DNA from: Streptomyces bohaiensis
GTDB lineage: Bacteria > Actinomycetota > Actinomycetes > Streptomycetales > Streptomycetaceae
Direction: 5' to 3'
Assembly (NCBI RefSeq): GCF_012033785.1
Contig: NZ_JAAVJC010000022.1
Span: 1 to 37,838 of the forward strand
DNA: 37,838 nucleotides
The translations under genes were made by a program, and so were the position numbers. Shown here piece after piece: positions 9,518 to 18,064 of the stretch; the stretch's first letter is position 1; every line of letters begins with the position of its first letter. The notes below the pieces were generated by a model that saw nothing but the letters and a program-made list of their open reading frames with translations, searched no databases and was not told where the DNA came from.

Positions 9518-9536
9518 TAAGGTAAGCCTAACCTAA
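9518..9536 (-). promoter_or_regulatory. Iron box (DmdR/IdeR operator)
   Basis: Read on the minus strand the site is TTAGGTTAGGCTTACCTTA, matching 17 of 19 bases of the recalled actinobacterial iron-box palindrome. It includes a TACCTT that could be the -10 of the DUF2470 gene. Fe2+-loaded DmdR1/IdeR would block transcription. It ends 23 bases before the rpsD start, so it may also touch the rpsD promoter. Confidence 0.82.
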
Positions 9537-9559
9537 CTTATTGCGGAGGTTCGTTCCAC

Positions 9560-10171
9560 GTGAACCAGTCGCGTCCCAAGGTCAAGAAGTCGCGTGCTCT
9601 CGGCATCGCGCTGACCCCGAAGGCCGTCAAGTACTTCGAGAAGCGCCCTTACCCGCCCGGGGAGCACGGCCGGGGCCGCAAGCAGAACAGTGACTACAAG
9701 GTCCGTCTGCTGGAGAAGCAGCGGCTGCGTGCCCAGTACGACGTCAGCGAGCGTCAGCTGGTCCGCGCCTATGACCGCGCGCGCAAGGTCGACGCCAAGA
9801 CCGGTGAGGCCCTGCTCATCGAGCTCGAGCGCCGCCTCGACGCCCTGGTGCTGCGTTCGGGTCTCGCCCGGACCATCTACCAGGCCCGTCAGATGGTCGT
9901 CCACGGCCACATCCAGGTGAACGGCAAGAAGGTCGACAAGCCCTCCTTCCGCGTCCGCCCGGGCGACGTCGTGCAGGTCCGCGAGCGCAGCCGCGAGAAG
10001 CACCCCTTCCAGGTCGCCCGCGAGGGTGGCTACGCCGGTGAGGGCGAGGCCCCGCGCTACCTGGAGATCAACCTCCCGGCGCTCGGCTTCCGCCTGGACC
10101 GCGACCCCAACCGCCGCGAGATCCCCGTGATCTGCGACGAGCAGCTGGTCGTCGAGTACTACGCCCGCTGA
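9560..10171 (+). CDS. rpsD: 30S ribosomal protein S4
   Basis: Primary 16S rRNA-binding protein that starts 30S body assembly. 203 residues. The N-terminus [19 protein letters not shown] lacks the four-Cys zinc motif of some S4 proteins, so this is the zinc-free form usual in Streptomyces. The S4 RNA-binding domain runs from about 90 to 150 ([20 protein letters not shown] ... [14 protein letters not shown]), and the C-terminus [16 protein letters not shown] is typical. The GTG start has GGAGGT 9 bases upstream. Monocistronic: it is divergent from the iron-regulated gene and followed by a strong terminator. S4 lies here rather than in the main ribosomal protein clusters, as I recall for S. coelicolor. 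Confidence 0.97.
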   Translation: MNQSRPKVKKSRALGIALTPKAVKYFEKRPYPPGEHGRGRKQNSDYKVRLLEKQRLRAQYDVSERQLVRAYDRARKVDAKTGEALLIELERRLDALVLRSGLARTIYQARQMVVHGHIQVNGKKVDKPSFRVRPGDVVQVRERSREKHPFQVAREGGYAGEGEAPRYLEINLPALGFRLDRDPNRREIPVICDEQLVVEYYAR

Positions 10172-10214
10172 CGCCCGCGCCGCCGGCTCCCGGCCGGCGG
10201 CGAGCGAGGCATCC

Positions 10215-10249
10215 CCACTGCCGTCCCGCGTGAAGCGGGGCGGCAGTGG
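10215..10249 (+). terminator. rpsD terminator
   Basis: 15-bp stem (10215-10229 with 10235-10249, one G-T wobble) around a 5-base loop. A second hairpin of 8 bp lies just after the stop codon (GCCGCCGG ... CCGGCGGC). Confidence 0.8.
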
Positions 10250-10398
10250 TGTACCCGGGCCCGGCTCGCGCCGCGGGCGGAGCGCCGCGCCGCGGGCGCG
10301 GCCCGCCCGCGCGGTAGGCTCCGCACGCGTCCCGCCGCCGTGCGGTCGGGGGCGGGGGAGTTTCCGGAGAAGTGACGACCGAGGAAAAGTGGTGCGGT

Positions 10399-10824
10399 GT
10401 GTCCGGTGGAGAAGTGGCCGGCATTCTGGTGGCGGTGTTCTGGGCGATCCTCGTGTCGTTCCTGGCCGTCGCCCTCTGGCGACTGGCCCAGACGCTCCGG
10501 GCCGCGACGCGGCTGGTGACGAGCGTCACCGAGCAGGCCGTCCCGCTCCTCGGTGAGGCGTCGGTGACGGTCCGCACGGCGCAGAACCAGCTCGCCCGGG
10601 TCGACGCCATCGCCTCCGACGTCCAGGAGGTCACCGCCAACGCCTCGGCCCTCTCCTCGACCGTCTCCACCACCTTCGGCGGCCCGCTGGTCAAGGTCGC
10701 CGCCTTCGGCTACGGCGTCCGGCAGGCGCTCGGCCGCCGCGGCAACCGCACACCCGACACATCGCGCACGGAGCGCGGCCGCACCGTCCCCGGTGCGCGC
10801 CGCCCCCGGCGCGGGAGGAGCTGA
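10399..10824 (+). CDS. DUF948 membrane-anchored protein
   Basis: 141-residue protein with one N-terminal membrane segment (about residues 5-27, VAGILVAVFWAILVSFLAVALW), then a helical region with heptad-like spacing (RLAQTLRAATRLVTSVTEQ... NASALSSTVSTTFGGPLVKVAAFGYGVRQAL), then a basic, disordered tail. This is the DUF948 pattern; function unknown. The GTG at 10399 is preferred because the protein then begins (V)SGGEVAGILVAVF, as in related proteins I remember; an in-frame GTG at 10372 would add nine residues. A TAGGCT at 10315-10320 may be its -10. The DUF6167 gene follows after 9 bases, so the two are likely cotranscribed and may act together at the membrane. Confidence 0.83.
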   Translation: MSGGEVAGILVAVFWAILVSFLAVALWRLAQTLRAATRLVTSVTEQAVPLLGEASVTVRTAQNQLARVDAIASDVQEVTANASALSSTVSTTFGGPLVKVAAFGYGVRQALGRRGNRTPDTSRTERGRTVPGARRPRRGRS

Positions 10825-10833
10825 ACCGCTTCC

Positions 10834-11148
10834 ATGTTCCGCCGTGCCTTCTGGTTCGGAGCCGGCGCCGCCGCAGGCGTCTGGGCCACCACCAAGGTCA
10901 ACCGCAAGCTCCAGTCCCTGGCCCCGGAGTCGCTGGCGCAGCGCGCCGCCGACCGGGCAGTGGACACCGGACACCGCGTCCGGGCGTTCGCTCTCGACGT
11001 GCGCTCGGGGATGGCCCGACGCGAGGACGAACTGAACGACGCCCTCGGCCTCCACCACGACCCCGGCGAGCCGGGGGTCGTCCCCGGGCAGGTGCTCCCC
11101 GAGCGGGCGGAGCGCCCCGGGATCGAGTCGCGACGGCGGGAGCGGTGA
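10834..11148 (+). CDS. DUF6167 family small protein
   Basis: 104 residues. Begins MFRRAFWFGAGAAAGVWATTKVNRK, a short hydrophobic Gly/Ala stretch that may insert in or lie on the membrane, followed by an amphipathic helix (LAPESLAQRAADRAVDTGHRV) and a charged tail ending RRRER. Function unknown. The ATG follows the DUF948 stop by 9 bases, with GGAGGAG inside the end of that gene. In Streptomyces and mycobacteria the next gene is normally alaS; here the next gene is ruvX. Confidence 0.82.
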   Translation: MFRRAFWFGAGAAAGVWATTKVNRKLQSLAPESLAQRAADRAVDTGHRVRAFALDVRSGMARREDELNDALGLHHDPGEPGVVPGQVLPERAERPGIESRRRER

Positions 11149-11209
11149 GTGCGAGCCCGCGCACCCCGGCTGCGCCGAGGTGCGCCCGCGCCGTCCGCGG
11201 GCGGCCCTG

Positions 11210-11674
11210 ATGCGGCGCGGACGCCGGCTCGCGGTCGATGTCGGGGATGCCCGCATCGGCGTGGCCAGCAGTGATCCCGACGGACTGCTCGCCACGCCGG
11301 TGGAGACCGTGCCGGGGAAGGACCGCCAGGCGGCGCTACGGCGGCTGGGCGCGATCGTGGCGGAGTACGAGCCACTGGAGGTCGTCGTCGGGCTGCCGCG
11401 TTCCCTGAGCGGCCAGGAGGGACCGGCAGCGGCCAAGGTGCGTGATTTCGCCGGGGAGTTGGCGAAACTGGTCACACCCGTGCCGGTGCGGCTGGTGGAC
11501 GAGCGTATGAGCACCGTCACGGCGGCGCAGTCGATGCGTGCCTCGGGTGTCTCCTCCCGCAAGGGCCGCTCCCGCATCGACCAGGCCGCAGCGGTGGTGA
11601 TCCTGCAGAGCGCGCTGGAGACGGAGCGCGCCTCGGGGCGGCCGCCGGGGCAGAGCGTCGAGGTGGGCGGTTGA
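11210..11674 (+). CDS. ruvX: Putative pre-16S rRNA nuclease / Holliday-junction-resolvase-like (YqgF)
   Basis: 154 residues from the ATG at 11210, giving MRRGRRLAVDVGDARIGVA, the usual N-terminus. YqgF-family RNase H-like fold with acidic residues in DVGDARIG near the start, the conserved VVGLPRSLSG loop, VDERMSTVTA, and the C-terminal DQAAAVVILQ. In E. coli the homologue processes the 5' end of 16S rRNA; a resolvase role was proposed earlier. An in-frame GTG at 11180 would add ten residues; neither start has a good Shine-Dalgarno, so it is uncertain. Only 61 bases separate it from the DUF6167 gene, where alaS would be expected. It is followed by a hairpin and mltG. Confidence 0.9.
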   Translation: MRRGRRLAVDVGDARIGVASSDPDGLLATPVETVPGKDRQAALRRLGAIVAEYEPLEVVVGLPRSLSGQEGPAAAKVRDFAGELAKLVTPVPVRLVDERMSTVTAAQSMRASGVSSRKGRSRIDQAAAVVILQSALETERASGRPPGQSVEVGG

Positions 11675-11712
11675 TCGCGGTGCGGTAACGTGCCGCGCGA
11701 GATGGCAGTCAA

Positions 11713-11746
11713 TCGAACATCGCGGACGACCCGCGGAGATGTTCGA
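11713..11746 (+). other. Hairpin between ruvX and mltG
   Basis: Arms TCGAACAT (11713-11720) and ATGTTCGA (11739-11746) enclose a 5-bp CGCGG/CCGCG stem with a 5-base loop and a 3-base bulge. It may be a terminator for ruvX or a structured part of the mltG leader. The GAAC/GTTC spacing is far too wide for a LexA box. Confidence 0.5.
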
Positions 11747-11793
11747 ACGTCCGGCAGATTCGGACGGACCGCACCGGCGTCGCGAGGGGACCG

Positions 11794-13722
11794 ATGACTG
11801 ACTACCGCCGGGGCTCCGGCCCGGAACCGTGGGATCCGAACGACCCGCTCTACGGCGAGCAGGGTTGGGGACGGACCGGCGACGGCTCCTGGGACGGCTA
11901 CCCGCAGGAGCAGGCCGGGTACCCCGGTCAGGGGTATCCCGACGGCGGAGTCCCCGACCCGTACGGCGCAGCGCCGGGCCCGCACTCCGCGCACGGCCAG
12001 GACGGGCAGCAGGGCGGCTGGCACCAGGGCGGCCAGGGGTACGACCAGGGCGGTCACGGCTACCACCAGGGCCAGGGCGGCGGACAGGACTTCGACTACG
12101 GCAACCAGGGGTACGACACCGGGGCCCACCAGCAGTACGGGAACCAGCAGTACGGCCAGGGCGGACCGGGCCACGGCTACGACCCGTACCAGGGCCAGGG
12201 CCAGGGCCAGGGCGGGCCGGGGTACGGCGGGCAGCCCTACGGCGACCAGCCGTACGGGCAGGGCGGCGACCACCACGGCCCCGGCTACGCGGCGGGCCCC
12301 GCGCACCCGCAGGGCCAGGGCGGCGAACAGGGGCACCACCACCCGCAGGACGGGGGGTACGGTGCCGACGGACCCCACGGCCGGGGCCACGGCTACGACG
12401 ACGGCTACGGTGACGGGCCCCCCGGCGGGGACGCCCGCTCCGGCAACGCCCACGCCCCGCCCGCGGGGCGGAACCGCTCCGACCGCGGCGAGCCCGGGGC
12501 GGACGGCCCGGGGCCCGATCCCGAGACCGGCTGGGACCCGGGGCCCGACCAGGGCGAGACCGACTTCTTCACCCGGGAGGACGGCGACTGGGACGACGAC
12601 GCCGAGACCGAGGAGAAGGACGGCCGCGGCCGGCGCGGCGACAAGCCCCCCAAGCGCCGCGGCGGCTTCGCCTGTCTGGGGGTGGCCGTGCTGCTGCTGG
12701 GCACCGTCGGCGCCGCGGGGTACTTCGGCAAGCAGTTCTACGACTCCCGCTTCGGCCCCCCGCCGGACTACGCGGGCGAGGGCACCGGCGAGGTCTTCGT
12801 CTCCGTCGTGGACGGCGACACCCTCACCGCCATCGGGGTCAAGCTCCGGGACGAGGGGGTCGTCGCGAGCGTCGGCGCCTTCACCCGCGCGGCCGAGGGG
12901 ACCAACATCCAACCCGGCTACTACGCACTGCGGCGCGAGATGTCGGCGCAGTCCGCCGTCGAGGTCATGACCGACCCGGACACCCTCAACACCCTGATCA
13001 TCCCGGAGGGCACCCGCTCTCCCGCCATCTACGAGACGATAGACGCCAAGCTCGAACTGGAGGACGGGACGACGGCCGAGGTCGCCGCGTCCGGCACGGT
13101 CGAACTCCCGGACTGGGCCGTCCCCGGCAACGACGACGTCAAGGAGCCGCTGGAGGGCTTCCTCTGGCCGGCCCGCTACGACATCGGCCCGGAGACGCAG
13201 CCGGAGGAACTCCTGCAGGCGATGGTGGACCGTGCCGTGGCCACCTACGAGGAGATGGGGCTCTCCGACGCCGCGTCCGGGCTGGGCCTCGACTCGGCGG
13301 TGGAGATCGTCAACATCGCGAGCCTGGTCCAGGCCGAGGGCAAGACCACCGACGACTTCACCGCGATGGCCGAGGTCATCTACAACCGCCTCAAGCCCGA
13401 CAACACCGAGACGTACGGTCTGCTCCAGTTCGACTCCAGCTTCAACTACCTGCGCGGTCAGAGCGAGGCGTTCATCACGGAGAACGAGATCCTGAACGAG
13501 CAGGACCCGTACAACACCTACGTCCACAAGGGGCTCCCGCCCGGGCCGATCGGCAACCCCGGGAGGGAGGCGGTGGAGGCCGCGCTCAACCCCACCGACG
13601 AGGGGTGGATGTACTTCATCACCCTCGACGACGTCACCACCGAGTTCACCCGCAACCACGAGGACCACAATGAGCTCCGCGAGGAGTACAACCGGCGCCG
13701 GGGCGCGGAGAGCACCAGCTGA
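11794..13722 (+). CDS. mltG: Endolytic murein transglycosylase MltG with long Gly/Gln/Tyr-rich cytoplasmic region
   Basis: 642 residues. Cleaves nascent peptidoglycan strands and is thought to set glycan length. Residues about 15-230 are low-complexity, rich in Gly, Gln, Tyr, His and Pro (GYDQGG, GQGQG-type repeats); about 230-285 are acidic then basic; a membrane segment lies at about 290-312 (FACLGVAVLLLGTVGAAGYF); the rest is the extracellular YceG domain. The catalytic-type Glu is E515 in SLVQAEGK, followed by IYNRL and YNTYVHKGLPPGPIGNPG, all conserved. E. coli MltG is about 340 residues, so the N-terminal half is the extra part, common in Streptomyces. GAGGGG precedes the ATG. The 3' end overlaps aroE by 53 bases. 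Confidence 0.94.
   Translation: MTDYRRGSGPEPWDPNDPLYGEQGWGRTGDGSWDGYPQEQAGYPGQGYPDGGVPDPYGAAPGPHSAHGQDGQQGGWHQGGQGYDQGGHGYHQGQGGGQDFDYGNQGYDTGAHQQYGNQQYGQGGPGHGYDPYQGQGQGQGGPGYGGQPYGDQPYGQGGDHHGPGYAAGPAHPQGQGGEQGHHHPQDGGYGADGPHGRGHGYDDGYGDGPPGGDARSGNAHAPPAGRNRSDRGEPGADGPGPDPETGWDPGPDQGETDFFTREDGDWDDDAETEEKDGRGRRGDKPPKRRGGFACLGVAVLLLGTVGAAGYFGKQFYDSRFGPPPDYAGEGTGEVFVSVVDGDTLTAIGVKLRDEGVVASVGAFTRAAEGTNIQPGYYALRREMSAQSAVEVMTDPDTLNTLIIPEGTRSPAIYETIDAKLELEDGTTAEVAASGTVELPDWAVPGNDDVKEPLEGFLWPARYDIGPETQPEELLQAMVDRAVATYEEMGLSDAASGLGLDSAVEIVNIASLVQAEGKTTDDFTAMAEVIYNRLKPDNTETYGLLQFDSSFNYLRGQSEAFITENEILNEQDPYNTYVHKGLPPGPIGNPGREAVEAALNPTDEGWMYFITLDDVTTEFTRNHEDHNELREEYNRRRGAESTS
12190..12213 (+). repeat. 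Four tandem CAGGGC units inside mltG
   Basis: Four exact copies of the hexamer CAGGGC encode consecutive Gln-Gly pairs in the low-complexity part of MltG. Slippage here would change length without shifting the frame. Confidence 0.9.
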
Positions 13723-14548
13723 CGGGCGGCGGGCGGCCGTCCTCGGTTCGCCCGTCGCCCACTCCCTCTCGCCCGACCTGCACCGCGCCGCCTACCGCGC
13801 GCTCGGTCTCACCGGCTGGCGGTACGACCGGTACGAGGTGGACGGGGAACGGCTCCCCGCGTTCCTGGCGGAGCTGGACGGCGAGTGGGCCGGGCTGAGC
13901 CTGACCATGCCGCTCAAGCGCGCCGTGATCCCGCTGCTGGACGGCCTCACCCCGGCGGCCGCCTCCGTCGGTGCCGTCAACACGGTGCTCTTCGGGGAGG
14001 ACGGCGCCCGCACCGGCGACAACACCGACATCCCCGGTCTTGCCGCCGCGCTCGCGGAACGGGGCGTCACCCGGGTCGAGCACGCGGCGGTGCTCGGCGC
14101 CGGTGCGACGGCCTCCTCGGCGCTCGCCGCCCTCGCCGGTATCTGCACCGGCGAGGTCACCGCGTACGTCCGCGGGCCGGAGCGGGCCCGCGAGATGAGC
14201 GCGTGGGGTGAACGGCTCGGCGTCGCGGTGCGCACCGCCCCCTGGGAGAGTGCCGCCGCCGCGCTGGAGTCACCGCTGGTGATCGCCACCACCCCGGCGG
14301 GGGCCACCGACGCGCTCGCCGCCGCCGTGCCCGCGCAGCCGGGCACCCTCTTCGACGTGCTCTACGAGCCGTGGCCGACCCGGTTGGCCGCCGCGTGGTC
14401 GAAGGGAGGGGGCACGGTCGTGGGCGGTCTCGACCTGCTCCTCCACCAGGCAGTGCTCCAGGTCGAACTCATGACGGGCCGGGCGCCGGCGCCGCTGGCG
14501 GCGATGCGCGCCGCCGGCGAGAGCGCGCTGGCCGCACGCGGCGACTGA
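13670..14548 (+). CDS. aroE: Shikimate 5-dehydrogenase
   Basis: NADPH-dependent reduction of 3-dehydroshikimate to shikimate. 292 residues. Shikimate-site residues: SLSP at 32-35, the catalytic Lys K83 in LSLTMPLK, N104 in GAVNTV and D120 in GDNTD. The nucleotide-binding loop is GAGATA at 143-148 and the C-terminal [19 protein letters not shown] is typical. The LTMPLK wording differs from the enteric NVTxPxK motif. The ATG at 13670 lies inside mltG; between it and the conserved core there is no other ATG, GTG or TTG, so the 53-base overlap seems real, and GAGGA sits about 10 bases before it. Residues 1-20 are therefore constrained by the overlapping frame. A weak hairpin (14576-14596) follows. 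Confidence 0.93.
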   Translation: MSSARSTTGAGARRAPADGRRAAVLGSPVAHSLSPDLHRAAYRALGLTGWRYDRYEVDGERLPAFLAELDGEWAGLSLTMPLKRAVIPLLDGLTPAAASVGAVNTVLFGEDGARTGDNTDIPGLAAALAERGVTRVEHAAVLGAGATASSALAALAGICTGEVTAYVRGPERAREMSAWGERLGVAVRTAPWESAAAALESPLVIATTPAGATDALAAAVPAQPGTLFDVLYEPWPTRLAAAWSKGGGTVVGGLDLLLHQAVLQVELMTGRAPAPLAAMRAAGESALAARGD

Positions 14549-14654
14549 CCGGCCCGCGGCCCGTCCCGCACCCTGGACGGCGGCGCGGAGGCCGTCGTGC
14601 CGCGTGCGAGGATGGCCGGGCACGAAGCGTGATCGACATGAGGTGGAGGGTCCG

Positions 14655-15875
14655 TTGAGCAGGCTGCGCTGGCTGACGGCGGGGGAGTCGCACGGCCCCG
14701 CGCTGGTGGCGACCATCGAAGGGCTGCCGGCCGGTGTGCCGGTGGACACCGAGGCGGTCGCCGACCACCTCGCCCGGCGCCGACTGGGGTACGGCCGTGG
14801 GGCCCGCATGAAGTTCGAGCGCGACGAGGTCACCTTCCTCGGCGGTGTCCGCCACGGCCTCACCCTCGGCTCCCCGGTCGCCGTGATGATCGGCAACACC
14901 GAGTGGCCCAAGTGGGAGAAGGTCATGGCGGCCGACCCGGTCGACCCCGAGGAACTCGCCTCGCTCGCCCGGAACGCGCCGCTGACCCGCCCGCGTCCCG
15001 GCCACGCCGACCTGGCCGGCATGCAGAAGTACGGGTTCGACGAGGCGCGGCCGATCCTGGAGCGTGCCTCCGCACGGGAGACCGCCGCGCGCGTGGCGCT
15101 GGGCGCCGTCGCCCGCTCCTACCTGCGGGAGACCGCCGGCATCGAGGTCGTCTCCCACGTGGTGGAGCTCGGCGCCGCCCGCGCCCCCTACGGCACCCTG
15201 CCGTCCCCCGGCGACGTCGAGCGGCTGGACGCGGACCCCGTGCGCTGCCTCGACCCGGACGCCTCCGCCGCCATGGTGGCCGAGATCGACCAGGCCCACC
15301 GCGACGGCGACACCCTCGGCGGTGTGGTGGAGGTCGTGGCGCACGGCGTGCCCGTCGGCCTCGGCTCCCACGTGCACTGGGACCGGCGCCTCGACGCCCG
15401 GCTGGCCGGCGCGCTGATGGGCATCCAGGCCATCAAGGGCGTCGAGGTCGGCGACGGCTTCGACCTCGCCCGGGTCCCCGGCTCCCAGGCGCACGACGAG
15501 ATCCTCGCCACCACCCCGGGTGCCGAGCCCGGTGCCGACGGCGGCCGCGACCTGGGCATCCGCCGCGCCTCCGGCCGCTCCGGCGGTACCGAGGGCGGCC
15601 TGACCACCGGCGAGGTGCTGCGGGTGCGCGCCGCGATGAAGCCCATCGCGACCGTGCCGCGCGCCCTCGCCACCGTCGACGTCGCCACCGGCGAGGTGGC
15701 CCGCGCGCACCACCAGCGCTCCGACGTCTGCGCCGTCCCGGCCGCGGGCATCGTCGCCGAGGCGATGGTCGCCCTCGTCCTCGCCGACGCGGTGGCGGAG
15801 AAGTTCGGCGGCGACAACGTCGCCGAGACCCGCCGCAACGTCCGCGGCTACCTCGACGCGCTGGGGGTCCGGTGA
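14655..15875 (+). CDS. aroC: Chorismate synthase
   Basis: Converts EPSP to chorismate using reduced FMN, the last shared step of aromatic synthesis. 406 residues from a TTG start, giving (L)[17 protein letters not shown]. Family signatures: [75 protein letters not shown] (FMN/EPSP site) and the C-terminal DVCAVPAAG. The TTG is chosen because GGAGGG stands 4 bases before it and no nearer ATG or GTG keeps the conserved N-terminus; an ATG at 14638 runs into a stop within seven codons. The stop overlaps the aroK start (GTGA), so aroC, aroK, aroB and aroQ form a tightly coupled unit. Confidence 0.96.
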   Translation: MSRLRWLTAGESHGPALVATIEGLPAGVPVDTEAVADHLARRRLGYGRGARMKFERDEVTFLGGVRHGLTLGSPVAVMIGNTEWPKWEKVMAADPVDPEELASLARNAPLTRPRPGHADLAGMQKYGFDEARPILERASARETAARVALGAVARSYLRETAGIEVVSHVVELGAARAPYGTLPSPGDVERLDADPVRCLDPDASAAMVAEIDQAHRDGDTLGGVVEVVAHGVPVGLGSHVHWDRRLDARLAGALMGIQAIKGVEVGDGFDLARVPGSQAHDEILATTPGAEPGADGGRDLGIRRASGRSGGTEGGLTTGEVLRVRAAMKPIATVPRALATVDVATGEVARAHHQRSDVCAVPAAGIVAEAMVALVLADAVAEKFGGDNVAETRRNVRGYLDALGVR

Positions 15876-16393
15876 GCACCGAGCACCCGCTCGTCGTCCT
15901 GGTCGGCCCGCCCGGCGCCGGCAAGACCACCGTCGGCGGCCTGCTCGCCGAGCGCCTGGGTGTCACCCTCCGTGACACCGACGCCGACGTCGAGGCGGCC
16001 ACCGGCAAGGAGGTCGCGGAGATCTTCCTCACCGACGGCGAGGACCACTTCCGTGAGCTGGAGGCCGAGGCGGTCGCGGCCGCCGTGGCCACCCACCGCG
16101 GGGTGCTCGCCCTCGGCGGGGGAGCCGTGATGCGGCCGGCCACCCGTGAGCTGCTCGCCGGCCTCCCCGTCGTCTTCCTCGACGTGGCGCTGGCCGACGC
16201 CGTGCACCGGGTCGGGCTGGACGCCCCCAGGCCGCTGCTCGCCGTCAATCCGCGCAAGCAGTGGCGCACCATGATGGAGACCCGCCGTCCGCTGTACACC
16301 GGCGTCGCCCGCACCGTGGTGGCGACCGAGGGGCGGACACCCGAGGAGGTCACCCGGGCCGTCCTCACCGCATTGGAGCTGACCGAGGCATGA
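15872..16393 (+). CDS. aroK: Shikimate kinase
   Basis: Phosphorylates shikimate at the 3-hydroxyl with ATP. 173 residues. The P-loop GPPGAGKT is at 12-19. Shikimate-binding elements are the Asp in RDTDADVE, the Arg in HFRELE and the glycine loop LGGGAV; the lid Arg is in APRPLL. It overlaps the aroC stop by four bases (GTGA) and the aroB start by four (ATGA), indicating translational coupling. Confidence 0.95.
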   Translation: MSTEHPLVVLVGPPGAGKTTVGGLLAERLGVTLRDTDADVEAATGKEVAEIFLTDGEDHFRELEAEAVAAAVATHRGVLALGGGAVMRPATRELLAGLPVVFLDVALADAVHRVGLDAPRPLLAVNPRKQWRTMMETRRPLYTGVARTVVATEGRTPEEVTRAVLTALELTEA

Positions 16394-17484
16394 CCGACCA
16401 CACCGCACCCACCCGCATCACCGTGACGGGCGAGGCCGGTGCCGCGCCCTACGACGTGCTGATCGGCCATCAGCTGCTGGACCAGCTCCCGGGCCTGGTC
16501 GGGGACGCCCGACGCGTGGCCGTCATCCACCCCGAGGCGCTGGCCGAGACCGGTGACGTGCTGCGCCAGGACCTGGCCGACCAGGGGTACGAGGCCATCG
16601 CGGTGCAGGTGCCCAACGCGGAGGAGGCCAAGACCGCCGAGGTCGCCGCCTACTGCTGGAAGGCGCTCGGTCAGAGCGGGTTCACCCGCACCGACGTGAT
16701 CGTCGGCGTGGGCGGCGGCGCCACCACCGACCTCGCGGGGTTCGTGGCGGCGACCTGGCTGCGCGGCGTGCGCTGGGTCGCCGTGCCCACCACCGTCCTG
16801 GGCATGGTCGACGCCGCGGTGGGCGGGAAGACCGGTATCAACACCGCGGAGGGCAAGAACCTCGTCGGCTCCTTCCACCCGCCCGCCGGGGTGCTCTGCG
16901 ATCTCGCCGCGCTGGCGAGCCTGCCGGTGCACGACTACGTGTCGGGTCTCGCCGAGATCATCAAGGCCGGGTTCATCGCCGACCCCGCCATCCTGGAGCT
17001 GATCGAGCGCGACCCCGAGGCCGCCCGCCGGGCGGACGGTCCGGTCACCGCCGAACTGGTCGAGCGCTCGATCCGGGTCAAGGCGGAGGTCGTCTCCGGG
17101 GACCTCCGTGAGGCGGGCCGCCGCGAGATCCTCAACTACGGCCACACGCTCGCCCACGCCATCGAGAAGAACGAGCGCTACGAGTGGCGCCACGGCGCCG
17201 CCGTCTCCGTCGGCATGGTCTTCGCGGCCGAACTCGGCCGAATCGCCGGGCGGTTGGACGACGCCACCGCCGACCGGCACCGCGCGGTCCTCACCTCCGT
17301 CGGGCTGCCCGTCACCTACCGCGGCGACCAGTGGCCGAGGCTGCTGGAGACCATGAAGGTGGACAAGAAGTCCCGCGGCGACCTGCTCCGGTTCATCGTG
17401 CTCGACGGGCTGGCCCGCCCGGCGGTGCTGGAGGGCCCGGACCCCGCGATGCTGCTCGCCGCCCACGCGGAGATCGCCGCGTGA
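16390..17484 (+). CDS. aroB: 3-Dehydroquinate synthase
   Basis: NAD- and metal-dependent cyclisation of DAHP to 3-dehydroquinate. 364 residues. NAD-binding glycine loop [16 protein letters not shown] at 106-120; substrate region [19 protein letters not shown] at 133-151; metal ligands fall in [21 protein letters not shown] and the following [11 protein letters not shown]. The C-terminal [14 protein letters not shown] is conserved. The ATG overlaps the aroK stop and the TGA overlaps the aroQ start. Confidence 0.97.
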   Translation: MTDHTAPTRITVTGEAGAAPYDVLIGHQLLDQLPGLVGDARRVAVIHPEALAETGDVLRQDLADQGYEAIAVQVPNAEEAKTAEVAAYCWKALGQSGFTRTDVIVGVGGGATTDLAGFVAATWLRGVRWVAVPTTVLGMVDAAVGGKTGINTAEGKNLVGSFHPPAGVLCDLAALASLPVHDYVSGLAEIIKAGFIADPAILELIERDPEAARRADGPVTAELVERSIRVKAEVVSGDLREAGRREILNYGHTLAHAIEKNERYEWRHGAAVSVGMVFAAELGRIAGRLDDATADRHRAVLTSVGLPVTYRGDQWPRLLETMKVDKKSRGDLLRFIVLDGLARPAVLEGPDPAMLLAAHAEIAA

Positions 17485-17927
17485 CCCGCGTCCTCGTCCT
17501 CAACGGGCCGAACCTCGGCCGACTCGGCTCCCGGGAGCCGGACGTCTACGGCTCGGCCGACCACGCACACCTGGCCGAGCTGTGCACGGAGGCAGGACGC
17601 GAGCTCGGGCTGGAGGTCGAGGTCCGGCAGACCGACGACGAGGCCGAACTGGTCCGCTGGCTGCACGAGGCCGCGGACGGCCGCCTGCCGGTGCTGCTCA
17701 ACCCGGCCGCGTTCACCCACTACTCCTACGCACTGCGGGACGCCGCGGCGCAGCGCACCGCGCCGCTCATCGAGATCCACCTGAGCAACCCGCACGCCCG
17801 GGAGACGTTCCGCCACCTCTCGGTGGTCTCGGCCGTCGCCTCCGGCACCATCGCCGGCTTCGGAACCGGCTCCTACCTGCTGGGGCTGCGCGCGCTGGCG
17901 GCCGACCCGGTCGTCACCGGCAGCTGA
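17481..17927 (+). CDS. aroQ: Type II 3-dehydroquinate dehydratase
   Basis: Dehydrates 3-dehydroquinate to 3-dehydroshikimate. 148 residues, the size of the small dodecameric type II enzymes. N-terminal NGPNLGRLG is diagnostic; the flexible active-site loop carries Arg and Tyr (SREPDVYGS); [15 protein letters not shown] and [17 protein letters not shown] supply the substrate-binding Asn and His residues. The last motif is usually FRHxSxxS and is kept. GTG start overlaps the aroB stop. M. tuberculosis has the same aroK-aroB-aroQ order; the biochemically studied S. coelicolor enzyme is, as I recall, encoded elsewhere, so this organism could have a second copy. With aroE, aroC, aroK and aroB it covers steps 2-5 and 7 of the pathway. 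Confidence 0.9.
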   Translation: MTRVLVLNGPNLGRLGSREPDVYGSADHAHLAELCTEAGRELGLEVEVRQTDDEAELVRWLHEAADGRLPVLLNPAAFTHYSYALRDAAAQRTAPLIEIHLSNPHARETFRHLSVVSAVASGTIAGFGTGSYLLGLRALAADPVVTGS

Positions 17928-17971
17928 GCGGACACCGCCCGTCCGGCGGCGCGGGCGGGCGGCGCGTCCGC
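17928..17971 (+). terminator. Terminator after aroQ
   Basis: 7-bp inner stem (17935-17941 with 17952-17958) and 6-bp outer stem (17928-17933 with 17966-17971), starting one base after the aroQ stop codon. Confidence 0.45.
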
Positions 17972-18064
17972 ACCGGGACATGGCCCGGCGGGCGCCGATG
18001 TGGCACCGTGGCCCCTGCAGCGCGGGGCGCCGGCCCCGCCTCGACCACGACGGAGCGGCAGCGC

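Noticed and set aside
11713..11746. LexA (SOS) box at the GAAC...GTTC palindrome before mltG
   Set aside because: The arms are separated by 18 or more bases; actinobacterial LexA boxes need GAAC-N4-GTTC.
10159..13668. 1169-codon open frame on the minus strand opposite mltG, ruvX and the DUF948 gene
   Set aside because: Runs antisense through several well-supported genes and two hairpins, with repetitive composition; a GC-rich shadow.
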